Assembly (NCBI RefSeq): GCF_000745975.1
Contig: NZ_JQKJ01000002.1
Location: 124,001 to 188,000, forward strand
Reading direction: 5' to 3'
Origin: Desulfobacter vibrioformis DSM 8776
Lineage (GTDB): Bacteria; Desulfobacterota; Desulfobacteria; Desulfobacterales; Desulfobacteraceae
Length of the DNA stretch: 64,000 nt
Below, in pieces: positions 1-8,770 of the stretch. The translations under genes were made by a program, and so were the position numbers. Position 1 is the first letter of the stretch. Every line of letters starts with the position of its first letter. The notes under the pieces are model-generated. The model saw nothing but the letters and a program-made list of their open reading frames with translations. It did no database searches and had not been told where the DNA came from.

Positions 1-856
1 GTTGTCCGGCATGGGCCAGCAATCCCACAATCAGGCTTGAATCCAGCCCGCCGGACAGCAGGACCCCCACGGGCACATCTGCCACCAGACGGCGTTTGAC
101 AGCCTTCATCAAGGTATCGGACAGCAGGCGCCTCCAGTCTTCGAAGTCATAGCGCTCTTCTTCGCTGTCCCGGCGAAAATCAAGGGACCAGTAGGGTTGC
201 TCCACGGCTGCACCGTTGCTTTTCACCATCATGGTGGATCCGGGTCCAAGTTTGTTCACCCCCTGGATCAGGGTGTAGGGGGCAGGCACCACGGCATGGA
301 AGTGCATGTAATAGTGCAATGCCCTGGGCGAAATCTCTTTTTTGATCCCGCCGGCTTCAAGCAGAGCCGGCAAAGAGGAGGCAAAGACAAGGCGTTGGTC
401 TGTTTTATGGTAATACAACGGCTTAATGCCCAGCCGGTCCCTGGCCATAAATACCGTGCCGTCGCGCTGGTCATAAATGACAAACGCGAACATGCCGTTA
501 AATTTTTCCACACAGGACTCACCCCAGCAGTGATAGGCTTTAAGGATCGTTTCCGTATCTCCTTGGGATGAAAACGTATATCCGGATTGTATCAGGCTTT
601 CACGAAGCGCTTTGTAGTTGTAAATGGCGCCGTTGAATACCAGCACCAGGCCTAATTTTTCATCCACAAAAGGCTGGTTGGAGGCATCGGAAAGATCAAT
701 GATCTTCAAACGCCGGTGACCCAATCCGATCCCCCCGTTTCTGTAGATAGCCCCATGCTCCGGCCCCCGCCGGGCCATTTTCTCATTCATTCTTGCGATT
801 GTTTCATTGTTGGCGGCCATACCGTCAAACACCAATTCACCACAAATACCACACAT
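1..856 (-). CDS. Asparagine-synthase-family amidotransferase, probably N-acetylglutaminylglutamine amidotransferase (partial, C-terminus outside window)
   Basis: The start ATG lies at 854-856 and the gene runs off the left edge, so about 285 N-terminal residues are visible. The protein begins MCGICGE, so Cys2 is the class II glutaminase nucleophile. Glutaminase motifs RRGPEHG, GHRRLKIIDLS, FNGAIYNY and GDTETILKAY follow, and the ATP pyrophosphatase loop SGGLDSS is near the end of the visible part. The family as a whole transfers glutamine-derived ammonia to a carboxylate. The phrases LGHRRLKIIDLS, ILKAYHCWGE and HYYMHFHAVVPAPYT resemble the branch that amidates the osmolyte N-acetylglutaminylglutamine (AsnO-type) more than ordinary AsnB. 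That would suit a marine or brackish bacterium. The expected N-acetylglutaminylglutamine synthetase partner would lie outside the window, so ordinary asparagine synthase is not excluded. Confidence 0.85.
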   Translation of the reverse strand, partial: MCGICGELVFDGMAANNETIARMNEKMARRGPEHGAIYRNGGIGLGHRRLKIIDLSDASNQPFVDEKLGLVLVFNGAIYNYKALRESLIQSGYTFSSQGDTETILKAYHCWGESCVEKFNGMFAFVIYDQRDGTVFMARDRLGIKPLYYHKTDQRLVFASSLPALLEAGGIKKEISPRALHYYMHFHAVVPAPYTLIQGVNKLGPGSTMMVKSNGAAVEQPYWSLDFRRDSEEERYDFEDWRRLLSDTLMKAVKRRLVADVPVGVLLSGGLDSSLIVGLLAHAGQ

Positions 857-1130
857 AAAAATCATCCATTCATGATTGGTTTAAAATTAAAAATAAATGT
901 CATTGGAAATATGTTGATCGTTCCCGGCCCTTATTGTCAGGCAAAGGCAGGGCGCCCTTGGAAAAAATCAAATTTGTAAAAAGAACACATCTGAGTTTAT
1001 ATCGTGTTCTAAGCAAAAAGTCAATCAGGATAACTTTTATCTACTTGAAAGTATAACGAAATAAAACTCTAATAAATTTTATTCGATATATTATAGTTTG
1101 TTCTCTATATATTAAGAAGGCACGATTATA

Positions 1131-1170
1131 CGCGATTTTTCATACGTGATTTTTCATACGTGATTTTCAA
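1131..1170. repeat. Short tandem repeat, 14-bp period, in the AT-rich gap 857-1186
   Basis: About 2.8 copies of a 14-bp unit (core cgtgatttttcata) lie in tandem just beyond the stop codon of the transporter ATPase gene. The rest of the 330-bp gap is AT-rich. It should carry the promoter of the leftward amidotransferase gene, but I see no clear -35/-10 pair and no gene. Confidence 0.6.
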
Positions 1171-1186
1171 CCCGGAAAATTTGAAA

Positions 1187-1903
1187 TTAAACCGCAAAGG
1201 GTTCCTGGAAAAAATTTGTGAAAAGCTCCCGGGGTATCTGGGGATCAGCCTCTTTCACCGGGTCGGCATCCTGGCCGGACAGCCGCAGATGCCCTTTTTC
1301 CATAACCAGTATCCGGTCTCCCAGATCCCGGGCCTCCTGCAGGTCGTGGGTCACAAATAACGTGGTCAGGCAGAACTGCCGCTGGACCCGTTTAAATTCC
1401 AACCGCAGATACTGTGCAGTTTGGTAATCCAGATGAGACAAGGGCTCATCCAGGAGCAAAAGATCAGGTTTGCACGCCATGGCCCTGGCCATGGCCACCC
1501 GTTGTTTTTCGCCGCCGCTGATCTGGCCCGGATAGCTTTTTGACAGATCTGTTATCCGAAACAAGTCAAGAAGGGTATCAATTTCTTCGATAACCTGCTT
1601 TTTCTTAAGCTTTCTGGCCTGCATGGCGATTTTAAGATTCTCAAACACAGTCATGTGAGGGAAAAGATAGAGATCCTGGAACAGATAGCCGATCCTGCGG
1701 CGGTGGGACGGCAGGGTATGAACAGCCCTGCCGCCCAGAAAAATCTGTCCGGTATGGGGCATAAAACCTGCAAGGATATTCAGCAGCGTGGATTTTCCGG
1801 CGCCGGACGGCCCGATCAGCACCATCAGTTCGCCTTTTTTAATCCCGAGGTAGTCAACGTTGACATACCGGGACCCAAGATTATTGATAACCAGACACCC
1901 CAT
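1187..1903 (-). CDS. modC: Molybdate/tungstate-type ABC transporter ATP-binding protein
   Basis: This 238-residue ATPase is the motor subunit of the transporter encoded just upstream. It has Walker A GPSGAGKST, a Q-loop region (GYLFQDLYLFPHMTV), the signature ISGGEKQRVAMARA, Walker B LLLLDEP and the H-loop VTHD. It lacks the C-terminal MOP domain of E. coli ModC and ends soon after the nucleotide-binding fold. I chose the ATG at 1901-1903 because a GGAGG site lies 6 nt upstream and the protein then begins at the family-typical first beta strand; a longer frame would add 25 unrelated residues. It follows the permease by 16 nt in a minus-strand operon. Molybdate or tungstate as substrate is inferred from the neighbouring ModA-like protein. 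Confidence 0.88.
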   Translation of the reverse strand: MGCLVINNLGSRYVNVDYLGIKKGELMVLIGPSGAGKSTLLNILAGFMPHTGQIFLGGRAVHTLPSHRRRIGYLFQDLYLFPHMTVFENLKIAMQARKLKKKQVIEEIDTLLDLFRITDLSKSYPGQISGGEKQRVAMARAMACKPDLLLLDEPLSHLDYQTAQYLRLEFKRVQRQFCLTTLFVTHDLQEARDLGDRILVMEKGHLRLSGQDADPVKEADPQIPRELFTNFFQEPFAV

Positions 1904-1919
1904 GCCATACCTCCTTTTT

Positions 1920-2699
1920 TTAGTATTGCCGGACTTTCTGACGCATGCCCAGCCATTTAAGCGCCATGAGCAATACAAGCCCGAGACTGATCAGAAGCCA
2001 GGCACAGGCAACAGCCAGTTCGATCTCTCCGCTGGTCAGGTTCAGGTAAACTGCGATGGGCAGGGTCTCGGTTCTCATCCGGGACGCACCTGCCACCATC
2101 AGGGTGGCCCCGAACTCCCCCAGGGTCCTTGCCCAGGCAAGGACAGCCCCGGCAAGAATACCGTTACGGGCCATGGGCAGGACAATGAAGCAAAAAACCC
2201 TGGCATCGGACAGGCCCAGCATGGCGCCTGCCTGTTCATATTTTTCATCAATGCCCTCAAAAGTAGCACGCCCGCTTCTGATCACAAGGGGCGTGGCAAT
2301 GAAGATCTGGGCCAGCACCGCACCGGCCGGGGTAAAAAGGAAATCAATCCCGGTCTTTTGAATCCACTGTCCGGCAATGTTGGGGCCCAGCAAAAAAAGT
2401 AGTCCCATGCCCGTGACCAGCGGCGTCATGACCATGGGAATGTCCAGAAGGGAATCCACGACAAATTTGCCGGGAAATGTTCTTCTTGCCATGAGATAAG
2501 CGACCGGAAGGCCTAAGCCCGTGGAGATCCCCACCGAAGATACCGAGGTTGCAAGACTCAGTTTCAGTGCAAACCGGGTCTCTTCGGTTAAAAGGGCGCC
2601 AAAAAGATCGGCAATCCCCATCTGGGCTGCCAGGGCATATAAGACCGCCAGGACCCCGACGCAGCAGATGAACAGAATGCCGTAAAACAGCCGGATCAT
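1920..2699 (-). CDS. modB: Molybdate/tungstate-type ABC transporter permease
   Basis: This 259-residue inner-membrane permease has five to six hydrophobic segments and the EAA-type ATPase-coupling loop (EQAGAMLGLSDARVFCFIVLP around residues 170-190). The proline- and glycine-rich segment TPLVTGMGLLFLLGPN and the later TLGEFGATLMVAG are typical of the ModB/CysT/WtpB group. Its ATG overlaps the stop of the binding-protein gene by 4 nt (ATGA, 2696-2699), so translation is probably coupled. With the neighbouring binding protein and ATPase it forms a complete importer. Specificity among molybdate, tungstate and sulfate-like anions cannot be read from the permease. Confidence 0.88.
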   Translation of the reverse strand: MIRLFYGILFICCVGVLAVLYALAAQMGIADLFGALLTEETRFALKLSLATSVSSVGISTGLGLPVAYLMARRTFPGKFVVDSLLDIPMVMTPLVTGMGLLFLLGPNIAGQWIQKTGIDFLFTPAGAVLAQIFIATPLVIRSGRATFEGIDEKYEQAGAMLGLSDARVFCFIVLPMARNGILAGAVLAWARTLGEFGATLMVAGASRMRTETLPIAVYLNLTSGEIELAVACAWLLISLGLVLLMALKWLGMRQKVRQY

Positions 2700-3451
2700 T
2701 GGGTCAGGGTCAGAAAACCAAACGTTGTGAAATACGCGACGCCCCGGGGACTTGAAACAAATTCTTTGAATTGTTCTGCAAGCGCAGCATCTTTAGCGGT
2801 TTTCAACACGGCTATACCGATGATCTCCGGGGTGTAATACGTGGTGGGAATTTCAAACATGGCAAGGGTATCCTGGTGCATAAACGCATTGGCCCGGGCC
2901 ACAATCGCAGCATCCACAGCGCCCTGCACCACATAAAGGGTGAGCTGATTAACCGTGGCGCCATAAACAGCAACATTGTCCAGGAATTGTTTTTCCAGGC
3001 CCGCATTCCTGATAATATCCATGCTGGTCCGGCCCAGGGCCATGGCTTTGGGATCGCCCATGGCCAGCTTGACGCCGGGCGCGGTCATCTCTTCCAGGGT
3101 TTTGATGGCGTGTTTCCCTTTATTGTTCACGACAATCACCGGGGTGTGAAGGGCGACCTGGCTGTCAGAGAGAACCAGCCCCTTTTCTTTGAGTGTATTG
3201 ATATAAAAATAGGACCCCGGCATGAACAGATCACCGCGCCGGGTCGTCTGGTACTTGACCACCTGCTTGCCGGATCCGCCATAGTCCACAATAACCTTGT
3301 GACCGGTCTGCTGCTCAAACTGTGTAATGATTTTATCCGTAGGTTTTCTCAATCCGGCACCTGCATAGAGGAACAACTCATCTGCGCAAGCGTCAAGGAC
3401 GAACAGTAAAGACATACCCATAACAACCAGCACCGGAAGTAATTTTTTCAT
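2696..3451 (-). CDS. modA: Molybdate/tungstate-type substrate-binding protein
   Basis: The 251-residue precursor has a signal peptide (MKKLLPVLVVMGMSLLFVLDACA) with a likely signal peptidase I site after ACA, so the mature protein is periplasmic. The fold is ModA-like: an N-terminal strand LFLYAGAGLRKPTDKI, the oxyanion-loop motif DYGGSGKQV, and the later AVDAAIVARANAF hinge region. It is the first gene of the transporter operon and has a GGAG-type ribosome site just upstream. Molybdate or tungstate uptake fits a sulfate reducer that uses Mo/W enzymes such as formate dehydrogenase, but no such enzyme is in the window. The region upstream (3452-3597) is AT-rich and must contain the promoter; I could not identify a ModE or TunR operator with confidence. 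Confidence 0.85.
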   Translation of the reverse strand: MKKLLPVLVVMGMSLLFVLDACADELFLYAGAGLRKPTDKIITQFEQQTGHKVIVDYGGSGKQVVKYQTTRRGDLFMPGSYFYINTLKEKGLVLSDSQVALHTPVIVVNNKGKHAIKTLEEMTAPGVKLAMGDPKAMALGRTSMDIIRNAGLEKQFLDNVAVYGATVNQLTLYVVQGAVDAAIVARANAFMHQDTLAMFEIPTTYYTPEIIGIAVLKTAKDAALAEQFKEFVSSPRGVAYFTTFGFLTLTQ

Positions 3452-3597
3452 CTTGATTCTCCTGATATCGGGTGAAAATAAATATAGTATATGTTTTTAC
3501 CAATGGCATTTATACGCGTCAATATAATTTTAACAATGTCATTTTCGTCCGGCCCGGGAATTGAACAGGACCCTCCGGGACAATGGCAATAAACAGC

Positions 3598-6168
3598 CTA
3601 TCCCTGCAAGGATTCAAGATGTGTCAGGTGAGCCACGACGGCCCGGATTTCACCGTAGGAATAATCGTTCCCCAGTTCGTTTTTCATCTGGGTCAGATTT
3701 TTGTCAGGCGCCACAACTGCCGCGATGGCTGCCTGTTTTTCTTTGTCGGGCAATAACTGGTCCACAGTCAGTTCGCCTTTGGCAATAAAGGCGCATAAAT
3801 GCCCCTGGATAGTGGTAACGGCCAGGCCCCGTTCTTCGGCAATTTGTTCAACGGACATGCCCTCTTTAAAGTGCATCAGGCTGATATCCCGGGTATTGAG
3901 CTCGGAAGACGCATGGCCCGAACCTTTGTCCGGGGCCGGTTCTGCCGGGCGGGATTTCGGGGATTCATCCCCAGGGATGCCCTTTTCATTGCAGTACGTA
4001 TCCACCATGGCCAGCAGTTCATCCCCGTAGCTGTCCACAGTGGCAGGCCCAACCCCTTTCAGGGACTTCAAACTTTTTTTAGACCGGGGCAGGCAGACTG
4101 CGATCTGGACCAGGACCTTCTGATGGGCCACCTGGAACGCCTTGACATTTTGCGCGGCCGCGGTCCGGGTGCGCCACGCCTTTAAGGCCTGAAACAATTC
4201 AGGATGGGCAATGTCAAGTTCGGTATAATCCGTGGCAGAGGATGAACCCGCGCTTTTTTTAGACTTATCTTCGGGCACATCTGCCATGGCTTCCGATGAC
4301 AGGGCACTCAGATAGGCGATTGTGGAAAATCCGTTTTTACAGGATAGAATCCCGGCCTGTTTGACGCGGACCTCCTGTTTTAAATTATCCAGGGCATTTT
4401 GCACCTGCTTGGCCAAAGCCGCATTGTCGGTTTCCACTGCACCTTTTTCAAGCAGCCTGCCAAACACCTGATCCAGTGTATTGCCGAACCAGGCACTGGC
4501 TTTTCGCACCCGCTCCTGGATAATGGCACTTGTTTCCGGCAAAGGATCCGTTGCCATTAATCCTCTCAGTTGAATCTGAAATTTATCGCTCACCTGGAAC
4601 ACCTGGTCCCGGGCCCTGGATTCCAGTTCCCCAGGTTCACCAAGCCCGGGAATGCGCAGCACATTGCGATTGTCCCTTGCCAGGCGCAGAAAATAAAAAA
4701 ACAACCCCCTGAAACCTGAACAGTCAAAGCATTTAAGCACCAGGGTCTGCTGGCAGGCGGCCCGGGCAGATCTGAAAATAGCGGCAAGATCCTGGTCCGG
4801 TGAAGCAGTCCGGTTCATGAAATCCACCACCACCGGGTCAGTACCCAGGGCGCTGGAAGGCACAGGGGCGGTGAGTACCAGCCCGTCAAGGCTGGTACAG
4901 CGGCTCAAGGCCACATAGACCTGACCGTGGGCAAAGGCATTTTTCGCATCCACAATGGCCCGGTCAAAGGTTAAGCCCTGGCTTTTATGAATGGTGACAG
5001 CCCAGGCAAGCTTTAACGGGAACTGCTTGAATGTCCCCACCACCTCCTGCTGGATGGTTTTATCTTCCTGGTTTACCTTGTATGTGACATTTTCCCAGTC
5101 CACGGGCTTGACCTCCACAACAGGGCCGTCCTTAACAGGGTCTGATGCGCTTTCTCCGACCGCGCTTCCGGCACTGCCCCGGCAGGCCACGGTTACGGTT
5201 TCGGTTCCCACATGGGTGACCTGGCCGATGGTGCCGTTGAAATAGGCTTTATCAGGGGAGGCGTCATTGCGCAAAAACATCACCTGGGCCCCGGGTTTAA
5301 GGGTAAGCTGCTCTCCTGTAGGAAAGGCATGGGACGGAAAATCTCCGGACACCTTTGCAGCCAGTGTGTATGCTTTCTCCCCAAGCCGGGCCAGTTTCAG
5401 GTCATTGATGGATTCGGCTCTTCGATTATGCGTGGTCAAGGTAATGTAACCCTGGTCCGGGGGGGTGGGCGTCACCTGCTGGTTGAGGAGATCGGTACAG
5501 CGGCGGTCCATGCGGTTTTCACGCACGGCATTGAGCAGGCGGATAAAATCAGGATCGCTTTGACGGTAAACGGTCTCAAGCTCTATGGTCACCAGATCGG
5601 AACGGTTTAAGGCCTGGCTTGAAAAAAAATAAGGGGACGCATAATAATTGGATAAAAGATCCCATTCATCGGGTCTGGTCACCGGCGGCAATTGGAACAG
5701 GTCGCCGATGAGCAGCAGTTGAACGCCGCCAAAGGGCCGTTCATCCCGGCGCAGCCTTCGCAACACAGCATCCAGGGCATCCAGCAGATCAGCCCGGACC
5801 ATGGAAATTTCATCGATCACCAGAAGATCAAGGCCGTTGATGATCTGTTTTTTCACCTTTGAGAACCTGAAAAAACGTCGGTTGTCCTGGGGCCGGTCAC
5901 TTTGCCCGGGGAAAAAAGGCCCTAACGGAATCTGAAAAAAGGAGTGCAGGGTCACGCCTCCGGCATTTATGGCGGCAACGCCCGTAGGGGCCGCAACAAT
6001 GAACTGCTTGGGGCAAAACGCCGACAAAGATTTCAGGAACGTAGTTTTCCCGGTACCGGCCCTGCCCGTCAGATAGATATGACACAGGGTTTCGGTGATA
6101 AAAGCCCGGGCCGCCTGGATCTTTGTGTTGCCTTCAAAGGAAGGTAATGTGGATTGCGCATTATCCAT
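3598..6168 (-). CDS. PIF1-like helicase fused to HRDC and C-terminal helix-turn-helix domains
   Basis: This 856-residue protein has an N-terminal superfamily 1B helicase core of the PIF1/RecD2 type. Visible motifs are Walker A GRAGTGKTTF (about residues 35-44), the Walker B-type DLLVIDEISMV, GDLFQLPPV, and the C-terminal motifs TIHKSQGLTFDRAIVD and VYVALSRCTS. After about residue 480 a long linker leads to an HRDC-like region (about 660-740, with SLKGVGPATVDSYGDELLAMV). A helix-turn-helix segment follows near 760-810 (MSVEQIAEERGLAVTTIQGHL), as seen at the C-terminus of some RecQ proteins. PIF1-family helicases move 5' to 3' and resolve G-quadruplexes and stalled forks; HRDC adds DNA-structure binding. 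It is apparently monocistronic. Confidence 0.85.
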   Translation of the reverse strand: MDNAQSTLPSFEGNTKIQAARAFITETLCHIYLTGRAGTGKTTFLKSLSAFCPKQFIVAAPTGVAAINAGGVTLHSFFQIPLGPFFPGQSDRPQDNRRFFRFSKVKKQIINGLDLLVIDEISMVRADLLDALDAVLRRLRRDERPFGGVQLLLIGDLFQLPPVTRPDEWDLLSNYYASPYFFSSQALNRSDLVTIELETVYRQSDPDFIRLLNAVRENRMDRRCTDLLNQQVTPTPPDQGYITLTTHNRRAESINDLKLARLGEKAYTLAAKVSGDFPSHAFPTGEQLTLKPGAQVMFLRNDASPDKAYFNGTIGQVTHVGTETVTVACRGSAGSAVGESASDPVKDGPVVEVKPVDWENVTYKVNQEDKTIQQEVVGTFKQFPLKLAWAVTIHKSQGLTFDRAIVDAKNAFAHGQVYVALSRCTSLDGLVLTAPVPSSALGTDPVVVDFMNRTASPDQDLAAIFRSARAACQQTLVLKCFDCSGFRGLFFYFLRLARDNRNVLRIPGLGEPGELESRARDQVFQVSDKFQIQLRGLMATDPLPETSAIIQERVRKASAWFGNTLDQVFGRLLEKGAVETDNAALAKQVQNALDNLKQEVRVKQAGILSCKNGFSTIAYLSALSSEAMADVPEDKSKKSAGSSSATDYTELDIAHPELFQALKAWRTRTAAAQNVKAFQVAHQKVLVQIAVCLPRSKKSLKSLKGVGPATVDSYGDELLAMVDTYCNEKGIPGDESPKSRPAEPAPDKGSGHASSELNTRDISLMHFKEGMSVEQIAEERGLAVTTIQGHLCAFIAKGELTVDQLLPDKEKQAAIAAVVAPDKNLTQMKNELGNDYSYGEIRAVVAHLTHLESLQG

Positions 6169-6454
6169 AGATCCGCCTTATACCAAAAAAATTTATATCC
6201 TGTCCACTAGCTCCAAACATTATCATTGTGTGGGCAAAGGCCCTTTTTCCACCGGGTCAAATCCCGTATCTTTGGTATCCCGGGCGGTCAGGCCGGTCTC
6301 TCTGGGGCATAGACATCAGGATCACAGGTTTGAAACATCAAGAGGTTTCTGGTATATGAATAGCGCCCGAATGGAAATCCGTGTTTGGAATTCGTCGGCT
6401 AAATGGATTAATTAAAATAAAACGTAACATTCTATTATAGTTGGAGTAATAAAA

Positions 6455-7015
6455 ATGGCAAAGTGCTCAATATGCAATTCCCGGAAAGGTAAAAGAAAAT
6501 GTTTAGTTTCTGACACCATGATTTGCAGTCTTTGCTGCGGGACATCCCGCAGTGAAGATGCTTGTATGGGATGCGCATACTATCAAAAGCCAAAAAGAAA
6601 ATATAATGAGGTGCCTATATTCACAACCTTACAAATGGAAAATGATACGCAGTTATCAGATTACTCGAATGTGATCGAGGGTGCATTATGTTCATACGAC
6701 ATTGAATTGGAAAACAAACTGCAAGATGTGAATGCGATAAAAATTCTGGAGTTGCTGCTTGATAAATACCATTTCTCAGATACTAAAATTGAGACGAACG
6801 ACCCTATCTTAATTTCCGGTTTTAACTACCTCGACAAAACAATTGAAAAAGATATGCCCCAAATTGATCGCAAGACGTTGGTAAAAGTGTTGGCTGTTAT
6901 CCGTTTTGTGGCAAAGAGAAGAACAAAAATTGGACGAGAATACATGAGTATTATTCACCAATATGTGGGACAAAGGATTGATACAGGGATAAGAGTATTG
7001 CCTAACTTGTTATAG
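6455..7015 (+). CDS. Cys-rich protein of unknown function with N-terminal zinc-binding-like module
   Basis: This 186-residue protein has an N-terminal cluster of eight cysteines (CSICNSRKGKRKC, then CSLCCGTSRSEDACMGCAYY). That pattern suggests one or two zinc knuckles within residues 4-42. The rest is polar and mostly helical, with repeated Lys/Glu runs and no recognised catalytic motif. A GGAG site lies 9 nt upstream of the ATG. Codon use and flanks are clearly AT-rich compared with the neighbouring helicase and tRNA-hydroxylase genes, and the gene stands alone between them just before a tRNA gene, so horizontal acquisition is possible. I do not recognise the family and assign no function. 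Confidence 0.65.
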   Translation: MAKCSICNSRKGKRKCLVSDTMICSLCCGTSRSEDACMGCAYYQKPKRKYNEVPIFTTLQMENDTQLSDYSNVIEGALCSYDIELENKLQDVNAIKILELLLDKYHFSDTKIETNDPILISGFNYLDKTIEKDMPQIDRKTLVKVLAVIRFVAKRRTKIGREYMSIIHQYVGQRIDTGIRVLPNLL

Positions 7016-7296
7016 AGATAACGTATTCAAATATTGTTTCCGGCAACAACGCGAACCTGTGCCACTATAAAACTGAAGAATAGAATAGGATTAGACTGAT
7101 AATATAATATGGGACCCATATCCAAAAAAATTTTTCATTAACCAACCATAATTGAAACAAAAGTCATATCCGGATCAATTTATCACTTGCTTTCATAATA
7201 ATTTTCGAATATATCCCAATTCCCATTAATTTGGAGGCTTGAGTATTGTTTAAAAGGCCGGTTTATGATATTTATAGCCCGAATTAATAACTATGA

Positions 7297-7371
7297 GCCC
7301 CCGTAGCTCAGTGGATAGAGCATAGGATTCCTAATCCTTGAGCGCAGGTTCGATTCCTGCCGGGGGCACCA
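7297..7371 (+). tRNA. tRNA-Arg (anticodon CCT)
   Basis: The cloverleaf folds fully. The acceptor GCCCCCG pairs with CGGGGGC, the D-arm is GCTC/GAGC, the anticodon loop TTCCTAA carries CCT, and the T-arm is GCAGG-TTCGATT-CCTGC. The 3' CCA is encoded. Anticodon CCT reads AGG arginine codons. The top pair of the anticodon stem is a T-T mismatch. The AT-rich 281 bp upstream (7016-7296) holds no gene that I can see; a TTGTTT/TATTTA pair about 45-50 nt upstream could be its promoter. The next gene follows closely, so tRNA and hydroxylase may be cotranscribed. Confidence 0.95.
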
Positions 7372-7423
7372 CTCTTTGAAAAAGGCTTGGCTGTACGGAC
7401 ATCTTCGCCGCACCTTGGATATA

Positions 7424-8653
7424 ATGCCAGATGTTTTAACAAAACCAGAGTTGCTTGCACCGGTCGGCAACTTTGAAAAACTTGAAATTGCCGTCCATTA
7501 CGGGGCAGATGCGGTGTATCTGGGCGGTAAGGATTTTAGCCTGAGGAATTTTTCAGGCAACTTTACAGATCGCGAGCTTGAAGATGCGATAAAATTTGCC
7601 CGAAAGCACCAGGTTAAAGTATATCTGACTTGCAACATTTATTCCCGCAACCATGAGCAGGACAGTATCGAAGCCTTTCTGGAAAGAATAGGCAATATCG
7701 GCCCCCATGCCGTTATCATTTCAGATCCAGGCATTATCCTAAAGGCCAGGCAGATTATCCCCCACATTGATATCCATTTAAGCACCCAGGCCAATACCAC
7801 AAATTTCAATGCAGTCCTGTTCTGGGAACAGCAGGGTATTAAACGGATAAACCTGGCAAGGGAATTATCCATTGAAGAGATAAAAACCATTGTATCGCGT
7901 ACAACGATCCAGACCGAGACCTTTGTCCATGGCGCCATGTGCATGTCCTACTCCGGCAGGTGCCTTTTGAGCAGTTTCCTGAGCGGCCGCGACAGCAACA
8001 GAGGACTGTGCAGCCATCCCTGCCGCTGGAATTACGCGGTCATGGAAGCGCTTCGGCCCAATGAATATTATCCTGTCCAGGAGGACAGCCGCGGCACCTA
8101 TATTTTTAATTCCAAGGACATGTGCCTGATAGACCACATTCCCGAATTAATCCATGCCGGTATTTCCTCTTTTAAAATAGAGGGCCGGATGAAAGGAATA
8201 AACTATCTGGGTTCTGTGGTAAAAACATATCGCAACGCTATTGACGCATATATCGCAGAGCCGGATTCTTATTCCGTCCGCCCGGAATGGCATTCAGAAC
8301 TGTACCAGATATACCACAGGGCCTACTGCACCGGGTTTTATTTTGGCCACCCGGATGACGGATCAAAAAGCACCTTGAATCCAGACAACACGCATAAAGG
8401 AAAAATCCATAGTTTTATCGGTAAAATTATTGAAAACCGTGGAAAAAATTTATATTTGATTGATATTAGAAACAAGCTGATACCTGGTGACGAAATAGAA
8501 ATTCTCAGTCCCCAGGGCCCTGCACGGCAAACCAAGGTATTGTCACTGACAACTGAAAAAGCAGAACCCGTGGATAATGCGAAACCCAATACACGCCTGC
8601 TTATTGAGATACCTATGGACGTATATCACAACGATATTGTTCGCAAAATATAA
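7424..8653 (+). CDS. trhP: U32-family protein, probable prephenate-dependent tRNA uridine(34) hydroxylase TrhP
   Basis: This 409-residue protein belongs to the peptidase U32 / YegQ family. It starts KPELLAPVGNFEKLEIAVHYGADAVYLGG-like, the TIM-barrel opening typical of the family. It also carries the signature SYSGRCLLSSFLSGRDSNRG followed by CSHPCRW. Those four conserved cysteines bind an iron-sulfur cluster in characterised TrhP/RlhA proteins. TrhP hydroxylates uridine 34 of some tRNAs, the first step towards cmo5U or mcmo5U. I placed the start at ATG 7424 because longer frames begin with TTG almost inside the tRNA trailer. The adjacent tRNA gene is a fitting neighbour but may be coincidental. 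Other U32 members act on 23S rRNA or ubiquinone synthesis, so the exact target is inferred. Confidence 0.85.
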   Translation: MPDVLTKPELLAPVGNFEKLEIAVHYGADAVYLGGKDFSLRNFSGNFTDRELEDAIKFARKHQVKVYLTCNIYSRNHEQDSIEAFLERIGNIGPHAVIISDPGIILKARQIIPHIDIHLSTQANTTNFNAVLFWEQQGIKRINLARELSIEEIKTIVSRTTIQTETFVHGAMCMSYSGRCLLSSFLSGRDSNRGLCSHPCRWNYAVMEALRPNEYYPVQEDSRGTYIFNSKDMCLIDHIPELIHAGISSFKIEGRMKGINYLGSVVKTYRNAIDAYIAEPDSYSVRPEWHSELYQIYHRAYCTGFYFGHPDDGSKSTLNPDNTHKGKIHSFIGKIIENRGKNLYLIDIRNKLIPGDEIEILSPQGPARQTKVLSLTTEKAEPVDNAKPNTRLLIEIPMDVYHNDIVRKI

Positions 8654-8686
8654 GTGCGTTGCAATAACCTGCCGGCATCTTTAGTT

Positions 8687-8715
8687 TTGACTTTACATTA
8701 CATCTTCGGTAGATT
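8687..8715 (+). promoter_or_regulatory. Predicted sigma-70 promoter of the chemotaxis-type operon
   Basis: TTGACT (8687-8692) and TAGATT (8710-8715) are separated by 17 nt and lie about 55 nt upstream of cheA. The GGAG at 8760 is the ribosome-binding site. Confidence 0.5.
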
Positions 8716-8770
8716 ATCTTTATATCAACGATTTTAATCATTTCTATGACATTCTTTCAGGAGCGTTAAT

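Noticed and set aside
3452-3597. ModE- or TunR-type operator before modA
   Set aside because: Several short A/T-rich inverted motifs occur, but none matches a known operator well enough to report.
6455-7371. Genomic island inserted at tRNA-Arg
   Set aside because: No integrase gene and no duplicated tRNA 3' end is visible, so an integrated element is not supported.
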